A stretch of 64,000 nucleotides of DNA from Phascolarctobacterium sp. (GTDB taxonomy: Bacteria; Bacillota; Negativicutes; Acidaminococcales; Acidaminococcaceae): the NCBI GenBank assembly GCA_017623055.1, contig JAGAPX010000018.1, forward strand, positions 62,001-126,000, read 5' to 3'. A program made the translations under genes and the position numbers. The notes beneath the pieces were generated by a model. That model saw only the letters and a program-made list of their open reading frames with translations, made no database searches and had not been told where the DNA came from. Below, piece by piece: positions 34,404 to 42,617 of the stretch (position 1 is the stretch's first letter; each line of letters starts with the position of its first letter).

Positions 34404-35219
34404 TTATTTTAAAGATTTTTTGTAAGCCGCGTGATTAGTGCAACCGCTAAATTGATTCAGCTCAAAAGAATGACGAAGTGCTTCGGTGATAAAAGCTTTA
34501 GCTTGCGCCACAGCATCTTCCACACTTAAGCCATTTGCCAAGCCTGCAGTAATCGCCGCCGAATAAGTGCAGCCTGCACCGTGGTTATAGGAAGGATAAA
34601 TTTTCTTTGCGGACATCTCTTTAAATTCTTTGCCGTCATAGAAAACATCTACCGCTTCGTCCCGTTCCATGCGTTCGCCACCTTTGATAACAACGCATTT
34701 CGCACCCAGCTCCTTAATACGACCTGCCGCTTCCTTGATTTCGTCCAAGGAATTTACTTTAGGCATATCCGCCAAGTAAGCAGCTTCGATGGTGTTAGGA
34801 GTAATGACATCTGCTCGTTTCACCAAATACTTTTTAATGGCAGCAGCTGCATCGGGTACCATAATGGCGTCAATACCCTTGCATACCATTACAGGATCGA
34901 TAACAACATTTTTCAGGCTGTAGCGGTCAATACTTTTAGCAACTAATTCTACCAAATCTGCACTGCCCAGCATACCAGTCTTCATGGCGTCAATACCAAT
35001 GCCATCCAAGATAGTTTCCAGTTGTTTTTCGATGATGTGCATCTCAATCGGGTACACATTGTGGAACCAGTTATTGTGCGGATCCATAGTGACAATAACT
35101 GTCAGAGCTGTCATGCCATAAACGCCCAGCTCTTGGAAAGTTTTTAAATCGGCTTCCATGCCTGCACCGCCGCTAGTATCGCTACCAGCGATGGTCATCG
35201 CTTTACGCATTGCACACAT
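34404..35219 (-). CDS. pdxK: Pyridoxine kinase (ThiD-like ribokinase fold)
   Basis: A 271-residue kinase of the ThiD/PdxK branch. It has AGSDTSGGAGMEADLKTFQE, TVIVTMDPHNNW, GIDAMKTGMLGS, VIDPVMVCKG and YNHGAGCTYSAAITAGLANG near residue 215. The text closely follows B. subtilis PdxK, including the MDPxNxW segment and HGAGCT in place of HGTGCT, which favours pyridoxine/pyridoxal kinase over HMP-phosphate kinase. No thiamine gene or TPP riboswitch is nearby, which agrees. GAGGGG precedes the ATG. Confidence 0.85.
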   Translation of the reverse strand: MCAMRKAMTIAGSDTSGGAGMEADLKTFQELGVYGMTALTVIVTMDPHNNWFHNVYPIEMHIIEKQLETILDGIGIDAMKTGMLGSADLVELVAKSIDRYSLKNVVIDPVMVCKGIDAIMVPDAAAAIKKYLVKRADVITPNTIEAAYLADMPKVNSLDEIKEAAGRIKELGAKCVVIKGGERMERDEAVDVFYDGKEFKEMSAKKIYPSYNHGAGCTYSAAITAGLANGLSVEDAVAQAKAFITEALRHSFELNQFSGCTNHAAYKKSLK

Positions 35220-35252
35220 AAAGCATTCCCCTCTTTTCTCGTGGTTAAGTAC

Positions 35253-35612
35253 TTAACCAAATATTTCAAAAAGCACTATGGCTAATGCCCCCGGTATTCC
35301 AAAGAATCCGGCAATAAGTGCTTTTATGACAGTAATTTTTAACCCAAAACCAACTAAACCGCCAACAAGATTTATCAGCCATAGCATAGCTGCGCCTACT
35401 AACCCATTCCAAACAAGTTGGAAAGGCAGTTCAAACAACTGCACAACAAACAAAATTAAAATCAAGCCTACGATGTAGGGCCAGAAAGATGTTAAATCAC
35501 CAACATCGCCTATTTTGCCCAAAGAGGAACCTACATCTCCAAAGGAATCTAAAAATTCCAAGGAACTAATGGAGTTCCACGCATCTTTAGCCATTTTCAT
35601 TACTTCGTCCAT
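35253..35612 (-). CDS. BofA-family membrane protein
   Basis: A 119-residue protein. The last 70 residues form two to three hydrophobic helices with the BofA pattern GLVGAAMLWLINLVGG ... IKALIAGFFGIPGALAIVL. In spore formers BofA inhibits the sigma-K protease SpoIVFB. The first 45 residues (MDEVMKMAKDAWNSISSLEF...) are an amphipathic extension not present in the roughly 87-residue Bacillus protein. It lies downstream of recR as in B. subtilis. Whether the host sporulates cannot be said. A 16-bp palindrome (GGTTAAGTACTTAACC, 35243-35258) covers the stop codon. Confidence 0.78.
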   Translation of the reverse strand: MDEVMKMAKDAWNSISSLEFLDSFGDVGSSLGKIGDVGDLTSFWPYIVGLILILFVVQLFELPFQLVWNGLVGAAMLWLINLVGGLVGFGLKITVIKALIAGFFGIPGALAIVLFEIFG

Positions 35613-35630
35613 AAGTTACCCCTCCCTTTC

Positions 35631-36230
35631 TTACATTTCGCGCCTATTTTCCAAAGCGCGGGACAAGGTTACTTCATCTGCGTATTCCAAATCGCCGCCA
35701 ACGGGCAAGCCATGCGCAATACGGCTCACCTTAATGCCAACGGGTTTTAAAAGCTGTGCCAGATAAGTAGCAGTAGCTTCGCCCTCCACGTCAGAATTTG
35801 TAGCGATGATAATCTCGCTGACACTTTCTTTTTGCAAACGTTGGAACAATTCACGGATACGCAAATTATCAGGACCAATACCATCTAATGGAGAAAGCAC
35901 ACCGTGAAGCACGTGGTACAAGCCGTGATAGCCCCTACTACGCTCCATGGCAGCAATGTCTTGCGGCTGCTCCACTACGCACACGGTAAACTTATCGCGG
36001 GTAGGGTCAGCACACACTTCACAAACCTCACCGTCCGTCAAGTTAAAGCAGGAACGGCAGTAGTGAATTTGCTCCTTAGCATTGGTCAAGGCCTGCGCCA
36101 AACGACGCACGTCCTCTTCCGACATATCAATAATATGATAAGCAAGGCGCATGGCAGTCTTGGAGCCTATGCCCGGCAAGCGGCGCAATTGCTCGTGAAG
36201 ATTTGCCAAAGGCCTAATCATTCTTGCCAT
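35631..36230 (-). CDS. recR: Recombination mediator RecR
   Basis: A 199-residue RecR. An N-terminal helix-hairpin-helix ([19 protein letters not shown]) is followed by the zinc finger [16 protein letters not shown] (about residues 57-72), a Toprim domain with [12 protein letters not shown] and [19 protein letters not shown], and the C-terminal Walker B-like region. It loads RecA with RecF/RecO in gap repair. The gene starts one base after ybaB without a strong ribosome site, so coupling is likely. Confidence 0.95.
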   Translation of the reverse strand: MARMIRPLANLHEQLRRLPGIGSKTAMRLAYHIIDMSEEDVRRLAQALTNAKEQIHYCRSCFNLTDGEVCEVCADPTRDKFTVCVVEQPQDIAAMERSRGYHGLYHVLHGVLSPLDGIGPDNLRIRELFQRLQKESVSEIIIATNSDVEGEATATYLAQLLKPVGIKVSRIAHGLPVGGDLEYADEVTLSRALENRREM

Positions 36231-36231
36231 A

Positions 36232-36558
36232 TTACATACCGGGCAGTTTCATGCCACCGGTAATTTTAGCCATTTCTTTTTCAGACATTTCGTCAGCTTG
36301 ACGGATGCCTTCGTTAACTGCGGAAACAATCATATCTTCCAGCATTTCGATGTCGTCAACATCTACTGCGTCCGGATTAATTTTGATAGAAACCAATTCT
36401 TTGCGACCGCTAACAACTACGGTTACAGCGCCACCACCAACAGTAGCTTCTACAGTACGTTTTTTAAGTTCTTCTTGTGCCTTCAACATTTCGTTTTGCA
36501 TTTTTTGAACTTTTTTCATCATTGCTTGCATATTGCCCATGCCGCCACCAGGAAACAT
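36232..36558 (-). CDS. YbaB/EbfC family nucleoid-associated protein
   Basis: A 108-residue protein with the family pattern: a glycine/methionine-rich N-terminus ([20 protein letters not shown]), a long helix, [30 protein letters not shown] and a C-terminal helix ending in [11 protein letters not shown]. These dimers bind DNA without strong sequence specificity. It sits between dnaX and recR in the standard bacterial order. AGGAGG precedes the ATG. Confidence 0.95.
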   Translation of the reverse strand: MFPGGGMGNMQAMMKKVQKMQNEMLKAQEELKKRTVEATVGGGAVTVVVSGRKELVSIKINPDAVDVDDIEMLEDMIVSAVNEGIRQADEMSEKEMAKITGGMKLPGM

Positions 36559-36592
36559 AATAAAATTCCTCCTTAAATTTACATTTTAATTT

Positions 36593-38383
36593 TTACAGTT
36601 CTTTTAGGGTGCCACCAAAAACATTGTGAGCCTTCTTAACCGCGTCAGGTACGTTTTCAACATTTACCTGGGGCAAAGGAGCCTCTTCTTTTTTCACCGG
36701 AGCTTTCGCCACGGGTTTAGCCGCACCGGGTACAATACATTCCAGTTTGATGGCTTGCCTTGCGATACGCAAAAGCACATCCTCAAAAACCTTCCTGTAA
36801 TCATCTTTATTCATACGGTCGCATTGGAAAGCTGCCTTAAAGCCAACTCGCAACACGCCGTTGACATAACTAACTACTTTACCGCCTTTGGCACAGGATA
36901 CCATAGCGATTTTCTTTTCAGCGGATAAGATTTCTAAAGCTTTGTTCCAATACTCTTCGCCAGTTGCAAAGTCACCGCCGAACTCTTCCACCTCTACAAC
37001 TTGGGCTTGAGCTTTTGGTAAATCCGTCAATGCAAAAGCAAGAGTTTTTGCCTGCACAGGCTTTGCTCCCATTGGGAAAGTTGCCTGCTCTTTCGGAGTA
37101 GAAGCTTTCATTTTTGGAACTTCTTCTGCTTTTTGGAAAGAAGCTTTCGGTTTGGGAAGCTCTTGTCTAATTTCAGAAGGAGCATTAGATTTTGGAACAC
37201 TGCGTTCCATTTTGGCAGGAGCTTCTTGTTTTGCAAAGGTTATTCCGCTTGCCAAACGTTTTTCCAGTTCTTCTACCCTCATCGCCAAAGCAGCAAGAGT
37301 ACTGCCTTCTTGACGGCACAAGTCAAACAAGCACAGCTCTGCGGTAATGCGAGGACGTACTGTCCAACGCAACTCGCTTAGCCCTGCGTGCAAGCGTTCT
37401 TCCGCCGCCAGCAATCTATCATTACTAAAAAGAGGTGCATTTTCTGAAAGAGCCTCTTCTGTATCTGTCAAATAAACCTCTTGATAAGAAGGTGCTGCCT
37501 TGTATAGAAGCAAAGCGCGGAAATATTCTGCCAGCTCCGTCAAAACTTGACGCACGTCCTTACCCTGTTCCAAAAGGAAATTAAGCTTCGCCAAGGTTGC
37601 TGATAAATCTTGCTTACCAATGGCACCAACAAGCTGGCGCAAAGTTTCGCGACCAACAATGCCCAACACCTCACGAACGGTAGCAGCAGTAATCTGCTGA
37701 GCCATTACACCACATTGGTCAAGAAGGCTAAGCGCATCACGCATACCACCTTCGGACTGAATAGCGATTAAACGCAAGGCTTCCCTATCAGCGTTGATAC
37801 CGCTTTTTTCCGCAACTATCGCCAAATGGTCAGTAATTTCTTCCACGGTTACACGACGGAAGTCAAAGCGTTGACAGCGAGAATGAATGGTCGCAGGAAT
37901 TTTGTGAGGATCCGTCGTCGCCAGAATAAAAATTACGTGGGCAGGCGGTTCCTCCAAGGTTTTCAAAAGCGCATTAAAAGCTTCTGTAGAAAGCATATGC
38001 ACTTCGTCTATGATGAAAACCTTGTATCTGCCGTTGACAGGAGAGTAAGCTGTTTGGTCTCGTAAAGATTTTATTTCATCAATACCACGATTGGAGGCTG
38101 CGTCAATTTCGATAACGTCCATGGAAGCGCCTGCTGCAATACGCTCACAGTTAAGGCACTCGCCACAGGGATGAGCAGTAGGTCCCTTATCGCAGTTAAG
38201 CGCCTTGGCTAAAATGCGCGCCGTACTGGTCTTACCTGTACCGCGAGGTCCTGTAAACAAATAAGCGTGAGCAATTCTGCCACTTGCCAAAGCGTTGGAC
38301 AATGCAGTTTTAACAGCGTGCTGTCCAACAAGAGTATCAAAATCTTGAGGACGCCATCTGCGGTATAACGCTACATAAGCCAT
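36593..38383 (-). CDS. dnaX: DNA polymerase III subunit gamma/tau
   Basis: A 596-residue clamp-loader ATPase. Walker A is FTGPRGTGKTSTARI near residue 43, the zinc cysteines are CDKGPTAHPCGECLNC, Walker B is VFIIDEVHMLS and the arginine-finger/sensor region is TTDPHKIPATIHSRCQRF. A Lys/Pro-rich linker (about residues 385-455) joins the AAA+ core to the tau-like C-terminal domain. I looked for a programmed frameshift: an A6G run near residue 195 is in the wrong phase. The gene follows the SRP RNA and tRNA-Ser on the same strand. Confidence 0.95.
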   Translation of the reverse strand: MAYVALYRRWRPQDFDTLVGQHAVKTALSNALASGRIAHAYLFTGPRGTGKTSTARILAKALNCDKGPTAHPCGECLNCERIAAGASMDVIEIDAASNRGIDEIKSLRDQTAYSPVNGRYKVFIIDEVHMLSTEAFNALLKTLEEPPAHVIFILATTDPHKIPATIHSRCQRFDFRRVTVEEITDHLAIVAEKSGINADREALRLIAIQSEGGMRDALSLLDQCGVMAQQITAATVREVLGIVGRETLRQLVGAIGKQDLSATLAKLNFLLEQGKDVRQVLTELAEYFRALLLYKAAPSYQEVYLTDTEEALSENAPLFSNDRLLAAEERLHAGLSELRWTVRPRITAELCLFDLCRQEGSTLAALAMRVEELEKRLASGITFAKQEAPAKMERSVPKSNAPSEIRQELPKPKASFQKAEEVPKMKASTPKEQATFPMGAKPVQAKTLAFALTDLPKAQAQVVEVEEFGGDFATGEEYWNKALEILSAEKKIAMVSCAKGGKVVSYVNGVLRVGFKAAFQCDRMNKDDYRKVFEDVLLRIARQAIKLECIVPGAAKPVAKAPVKKEEAPLPQVNVENVPDAVKKAHNVFGGTLKEL

Positions 38384-38439
38384 AAAGGGACGCTCCTTTC
38401 GTGAAGTCTTCTAATCCTTATAATTATATTATAAACGCC

Positions 38440-38476
38440 AGAAAAAGAAAAGCACTGACTTTTCCAAAGTCAGTGC
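38440..38476 (-). terminator. Terminator between SRP RNA and dnaX
   Basis: Stem GCACTGACT / AGTCAGTGC (38452-38460 and 38468-38476), followed on the minus strand by CTTTTCTTTTTC. Confidence 0.75.
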
Positions 38477-38482
38477 ATAAAA

Positions 38483-38619
38483 AATTCTCTGCACAATCGT
38501 GAGACCGGGCACCCCTGCGGCACATGATAGTATCCGCTTAAGGCTGCTACCTTCCGATCCTGACCTGGTTCACGGGCTACCATTGCGCAGGACCCGACCC
38601 CACGATTCTACAGAGAATT
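38483..38619 (-). ncRNA. ffs: Signal recognition particle RNA (small, 4.5S type)
   Basis: The minus strand contains the universal apical loop AGGTCAGGATCGGAAGGTAG followed by CAGCC (38539-38562), which binds Ffh. Flanking strands pair over the whole length, from AATCGTG to CACGATT (38495-38607) and further through aattctctg / cagagaatt, ending in a T tract. The RNA is about 115-137 nt. It therefore lacks the Alu domain of the 270-nt B. subtilis scRNA. It sits between tRNA-Ser and dnaX, as scr does in Bacillus. Confidence 0.93.
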
Positions 38620-38640
38620 AAAAAAGCCGCTTGCTGCGGC
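38620..38640 (-). terminator. Terminator after tRNA-Ser
   Basis: Stem GCCGC / GCGGC with a five-base loop and six T residues on the minus strand, between the tRNA and the SRP RNA. Confidence 0.7.
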
Positions 38641-38651
38641 ACGTTTTTAAG

Positions 38652-38742
38652 TGGCGGAGAGAGAGGGATTCGAACCCTCGGTACGCTTATCACGTACACA
38701 CGCTTTCCAGGCGTGCACCTTCAACCGCTCGGTCATCTCTCC
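38652..38742 (-). tRNA. tRNA-Ser (anticodon GGA)
   Basis: A 91-base class II tRNA read on the minus strand. The acceptor stem is GGAGAGA / TCTCTCC with discriminator G and an encoded CCA. The anticodon stem-loop CACGC-CTGGAAA-GCGTG gives anticodon GGA. A long variable arm (GTACG...CGTAC) is typical of tRNA-Ser. The T loop is GGTTCGAATCC. Confidence 0.96.
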
Positions 38743-38879
38743 AAGGTTGAAAACTTTAAACAATTTTCAATTTTGTGCCAGTACATACGTACTTGCAGTA
38801 AAACAACTGCAAGTAGTATTATACTGGCTTTTATTTTTTAAGTCAAGCCTTTTTTACAAAAAATGTTAAAAAATTAACA

Positions 38880-39728
38880 TCAATCATCTAAAGCATCTTC
38901 TGCCGGCAGCAGAAGGATACCGCAAGTAGAATTGAGCACTACGTTTTGCGCAGTACTGCCCATTACCAAGCCTTTTACAAGACCTGCGCCTGTTTTGGAA
39001 ATGATGATAAGATTTGCGTGCTCTTGACGGGAAAGATGCACAATCTCCTTAGAAGCCGCACCACGACCAATGCGAAAATCTGCGTTGATGCCAAAAATCT
39101 TCAGCTCGTCAACCAGCTCTTGTAAAAACATACGGGCATTGCCATATTTTTCCCTGTAATCTTCCTTGCTACGGAAGCGTTCAATAACGTGGACGAAGAT
39201 TACATTGCCAACAAATTCACGCAAGCCACGCACTACGTTCAATGCAGCCAAGGACTTTTTAGAAAAATCCGTAGGGATAAGGATGGTGTCTAAAAGTTTG
39301 GACTCATCCACTCCGTCATCCTTGCTAATAAACAAGGGCAAAGTTGTCGCACGGGCTAGGTCAAAGGTAGTGCTACCCATAAGGGTACTTTTCAAAAAGC
39401 CTTTGCCGTGAGATGCAACCATCAGCAAATCAGCTTCGTGTTCTTCACCAGCATCACAAATTGCTTCAAAGGGTTCGTCGCCAACGGGAGTAATAAGTTT
39501 TACATCCTCGTAGCCAGCCTGTTCAAGCTCATTCTTATACCCTTCCAAACGACTATTAACTTTTTTATAGTTACTACCGTCAGGGTCGGCGTCATCGTCG
39601 TCATCAAAAACGTGCGCCAAAACCACTTCAGTTTCTGTGTCGGGGCAAAGGCTGAACAGACACTCGGTAAGATTATCGGACTGGGGCGTTAAATCGGTCG
39701 CCAGCAGTACCTTTGCGAATGTACTCAT
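38880..39728 (-). CDS. Tandem-domain universal stress protein
   Basis: A 282-residue protein with two Usp domains (about 1-140 and 145-282). Each ends with the ATP-binding glycine pattern: GKGFLKSTLMGSTTFDLA in the first and GAGLVKGLVMGSTAQNVV in the second. A striking acidic run, DDDDDADPD, lies near residue 42. It is 12 bases downstream of the FAD-linked dehydrogenase gene and is probably in the same operon. The molecular role of Usp proteins varies and cannot be assigned here. Confidence 0.88.
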   Translation of the reverse strand: MSTFAKVLLATDLTPQSDNLTECLFSLCPDTETEVVLAHVFDDDDDADPDGSNYKKVNSRLEGYKNELEQAGYEDVKLITPVGDEPFEAICDAGEEHEADLLMVASHGKGFLKSTLMGSTTFDLARATTLPLFISKDDGVDESKLLDTILIPTDFSKKSLAALNVVRGLREFVGNVIFVHVIERFRSKEDYREKYGNARMFLQELVDELKIFGINADFRIGRGAASKEIVHLSRQEHANLIIISKTGAGLVKGLVMGSTAQNVVLNSTCGILLLPAEDALDD

Positions 39729-39740
39729 CTAAATGCTCCT

Positions 39741-41138
39741 TTAAACGTTAAATACTTTACCAGGATTCAAAATATTGTTAGGGTCTAAAGATCTCTTGAT
39801 AGTGCGCATAATCTCCAGCTCTACGGGGTCGGTGTAGGTTTCCATAGCAGCTAACTTTTTAGCGCCAATACCGTGTTCACCACTAATGCGTCCACCAAGG
39901 CTATAAACATATTCATAAGCTATAGCGTGGAAGCGTTGCAATTCATCTTCCCATTGCTCGTCGCTCATATCGCACTTAAGAATTTGGAAATGGAGGTTGC
40001 CATCGCCAGCGTGAGCAAGACACATCAATTTGAAGTTGTAGTCTTTAGCAACTTCTTGGAGATGTTCAATGCAATCAGCAATTTTATCTACGGGAACAAC
40101 AAGGTCATCAGAAGTGCTAACCTTACTCAAAACGCGAGTACCTTCCAAGCAGTTACGGCGTACTCTCCACACGCGTTCATCAGCTTCCAGAACGTCGGTC
40201 GCACCACATTGAGTGCAAATCTCGTCCAGCTGTTCCATCTTCATATCCAGCTCGTCTTCGTTAAAGGTTTCTACAGTAACGATAACGTAGCTGCCATCTT
40301 CATAGTGGGGCAGGCGGATTTCAGTAAAATCACTTGCAGCACGTACGAAGCCATTATCCATAAATTCAATACTGGTGGGGTTAAGACCAGCTTTAATCAA
40401 ATTGGGAACAAGGTCAACTGCCTTTTGTACGTCGGTAAATACAGCAAGAATATCCAGCTTGTAGGGGCACATGGGCAAAAGCTTCAAGGTTGCTTTGGTA
40501 ATGATACCCAAGGTACCTTCACTACCCATAATAAGTTGGTCAAGGCAGTAGCCAGTGCTACATTTTTTCAGACGATTACCCAGCTCGGTAATTTCGCCGG
40601 TAGGAGTAACTACTTCAATGCTATAAACTTGGTGGCGGGTAGTGCCATAACGAACAGCCTTGTTACCACCTGCGTTAGTAGCAATGTTACCGCCAATCAA
40701 GCAGCTATCTGCACTGCAAGGGTCACCTGCGTAAAGGAAGCCTGCTTCATTAGCCATCTTTTGAATTTCGATGGTGCGAGCGCCAGCTTCAACTACCATA
40801 TACATAGCTTCGGTATTCATTTCAATAATCTTGTCCATACGTTCCAACAAAAGGACAATGCCGCCGTGAACGGGCACTGCACCGCAGGAAACGCTGGTTC
40901 CCGCACTACGAGGAGTTACAGGCACAAGATATTTATTAGCAATTTTCATAACCTCTGCTACTTCTTCAGTGCTACCGGGCAGTACAACTACTTCCGGCAG
41001 ATGGTGGTAGCGAGGGTCAGTTTCTTCATCAGTTTTGTAACGGTCTAAAGTTTCTTCGTCAACCTTGACGTTTTCAGCTCCAAGAGCTTCACGCAGGGCA
41101 ACAAGAACTTCTTCCGTTACAGGGTTATAAGTGGACAT
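39741..41138 (-). CDS. FAD-linked 2-hydroxyacid dehydrogenase (GlcD/D-lactate dehydrogenase type), copy 2
   Basis: A 465-residue PCMH-type flavoprotein. The FAD-binding half has VTPRSAGTSVSCGAVP, GDPCSADSCLIGGNIATNAGG and GSEGTLGIITKATLKLLP. The C-terminal FAD-oxidase domain ends with GGRISGEHGIGAKK and LDPNNILNPGKVF. Such enzymes oxidise D-lactate, glycolate or D-2-hydroxyglutarate, often with electron-transfer flavoproteins. It is a clear paralogue of the gene just upstream. The position of the serine/threonine tract around residue 80 differs between the two, so the substrates may differ. Confidence 0.88.
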   Translation of the reverse strand: MSTYNPVTEEVLVALREALGAENVKVDEETLDRYKTDEETDPRYHHLPEVVVLPGSTEEVAEVMKIANKYLVPVTPRSAGTSVSCGAVPVHGGIVLLLERMDKIIEMNTEAMYMVVEAGARTIEIQKMANEAGFLYAGDPCSADSCLIGGNIATNAGGNKAVRYGTTRHQVYSIEVVTPTGEITELGNRLKKCSTGYCLDQLIMGSEGTLGIITKATLKLLPMCPYKLDILAVFTDVQKAVDLVPNLIKAGLNPTSIEFMDNGFVRAASDFTEIRLPHYEDGSYVIVTVETFNEDELDMKMEQLDEICTQCGATDVLEADERVWRVRRNCLEGTRVLSKVSTSDDLVVPVDKIADCIEHLQEVAKDYNFKLMCLAHAGDGNLHFQILKCDMSDEQWEDELQRFHAIAYEYVYSLGGRISGEHGIGAKKLAAMETYTDPVELEIMRTIKRSLDPNNILNPGKVFNV

Positions 41139-41156
41139 TTGGGGACAGTTCCTTTC

Positions 41157-41206
41157 TTACCCCTCAGTCAGCTTCGCTGACAACTCCCCTTTCAGGGGCG
41201 CCAAGG
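41157..41206 (-). repeat. Small palindromic intergenic repeat
   Basis: Two adjacent hairpins, GTCAGC-ttc-GCTGAC (41167-41181) and CCCCT-ttc-AGGGG (41186-41198), are flanked by ccct and aaggg. The layout resembles short palindromic repeats scattered in many gut Firmicutes genomes. It separates the two dehydrogenase paralogues. Only one copy is in the window, so its repeat nature is from memory of similar sequences. Confidence 0.5.
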
Positions 41207-41210
41207 GTTA

Positions 41211-42617
41211 TTACATATTAAAGATTTTGCCAGGATTCAGAATCAAGTTCGGATCCCAAGCAAGTTTAATCTTCTTCATCAAATCAAGTTCAGCAGCAGG
41301 GGTGAACTCTTCCATATAGCCAAGCTTTTTAGCGCCGATGCCGTGTTCGCCAGCCATGCGTCCGCCCAGCTCGTAAACGTAAGCATAAACTTCTTTGTGG
41401 AAGTCGTAAACGTGTTTTTCCCAATCTTCGTCGCTAAGCTCGCCTTTGCACAGTACAACGTGGAGGTTGCCGTCGCCAACGTGAGCATTAATTTTTGCAG
41501 GAACGGGGAACGGATATTTTTTGTCGATTTCCATAATCTTCTTAATGGTATCAGCAATTTTATCTACGGGAACAACGATATCGTCAGTCAAGGAAACAAG
41601 ACTGATAAGGCGTACGGATTCTTGACAATTACGACGCATGCTCCAGATGCGGTCGTCTGCTTCCAAAACGTCTACTGCGCCAGCTTCTTCGCACAAATCG
41701 TTGAGCTGTTCCATTTTCAAATCCAGCTCATCTTCGTTATAGGTTTCTACGGTAATGATTACATAAATACCATCTTCGTAGTGAGGAGCTGCCTTGAAAT
41801 CCAAGTAATCTGCGGTGCTACGCACGTAGGAATTATCCATATATTCGATACTGGTAGGATTCACGCCAGCTTTGATAAGCTTGGGAACAACGTCGATTGC
41901 GTTTTGAGGTTCATCGAACACAGCAAGCATATCAAATTTATAAGGAGCCATGGGCAAAAGCTTTAAGGTCGCTTTGGTAATAATGCCCAAAGTACCTTCG
42001 CTACCCATTACCAATTGTTCCATGCAGTAGCCAGTGGAGCATTTTTTCAGACGCGCACCAACTTCTACGATTTCGCCGGTCGGAGTAACCATTTCCAGAC
42101 AATAAACTTGGTTACGGGTTACACCATAGCGTACAGCTTTGTTACCACCTGCGTTGGTCGCAAGATTACCGCCGATTTGGCAGCTTTCTGCACTACAGGG
42201 GTCACCAGCATAAAGGAAGCCTGCTTCGTTCGCCATTTTTTGGATATCGATGGTGCGCACGCCAGCTTCAACAATCATATACATAGCTTCGGTGTTCATT
42301 TCGATAATTTTGTTCATGCGCTCAGTCAGAAGCACGATACCACCGCAAACAGGGATTGCGCCATCAGCCAAGCTAGTACCGCCACCACGAACAGTTACGG
42401 GCACATTATATTTGTTGCACAGCTTCACAACTGCAGCAACCTCTTCTGCACTTGCGGGAAGCACTACGGCTTCCGGCATGTGGAATTTTTTCGGGTCAGT
42501 TTCTTCGTCAGTTTTATATTGGTCCAGTTTGTCAGCAGCAGTCCATACGTTTTCTGCGCCAAGGACAGCTTGCAGTTCTGCTAACATTTCTTCGCAAAAC
42601 GGATTATAGGTTTTCAT
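41211..42617 (-). CDS. FAD-linked 2-hydroxyacid dehydrogenase (GlcD/D-lactate dehydrogenase type), copy 1
   Basis: A 468-residue flavoprotein colinear with its downstream paralogue. It has VTVRGGGTSLADGAIP, GDPCSAESCQIGGNLATNAGG, GSEGTLGIITKATLKLLP and the C-terminal GGRMAGEHGIGAKK. The GGGTSLA FAD loop is the canonical form, whereas copy 2 reads SAGTSVS. It overlaps the EFR1 gene by four bases (ATGA), which suggests that the flavodoxin/ferredoxin protein may be its electron partner. No lactate permease, EtfAB or LutABC gene is adjacent. Confidence 0.9.
   Translation of the reverse strand: MKTYNPFCEEMLAELQAVLGAENVWTAADKLDQYKTDEETDPKKFHMPEAVVLPASAEEVAAVVKLCNKYNVPVTVRGGGTSLADGAIPVCGGIVLLTERMNKIIEMNTEAMYMIVEAGVRTIDIQKMANEAGFLYAGDPCSAESCQIGGNLATNAGGNKAVRYGVTRNQVYCLEMVTPTGEIVEVGARLKKCSTGYCMEQLVMGSEGTLGIITKATLKLLPMAPYKFDMLAVFDEPQNAIDVVPKLIKAGVNPTSIEYMDNSYVRSTADYLDFKAAPHYEDGIYVIITVETYNEDELDLKMEQLNDLCEEAGAVDVLEADDRIWSMRRNCQESVRLISLVSLTDDIVVPVDKIADTIKKIMEIDKKYPFPVPAKINAHVGDGNLHVVLCKGELSDEDWEKHVYDFHKEVYAYVYELGGRMAGEHGIGAKKLGYMEEFTPAAELDLMKKIKLAWDPNLILNPGKIFNM

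Noticed and set aside
37800-37812. A6G run in dnaX as a possible programmed frameshift site
   Set aside because: The heptamer is not in the phase needed for -1 slippage and lies too early (near residue 195) to make a gamma subunit.
38651-38869. 72-codon plus-strand frame beginning MAEREGFEPSVRLSRTH
   Set aside because: It is the reverse complement of tRNA-Ser, a common false gene in bacterial annotations.
39873-41048. Open frame of 391 codons antisense to the second dehydrogenase
   Set aside because: Shadow of a well-conserved gene. The sister gene shows similar antisense open frames, as expected from codon bias and not from coding.
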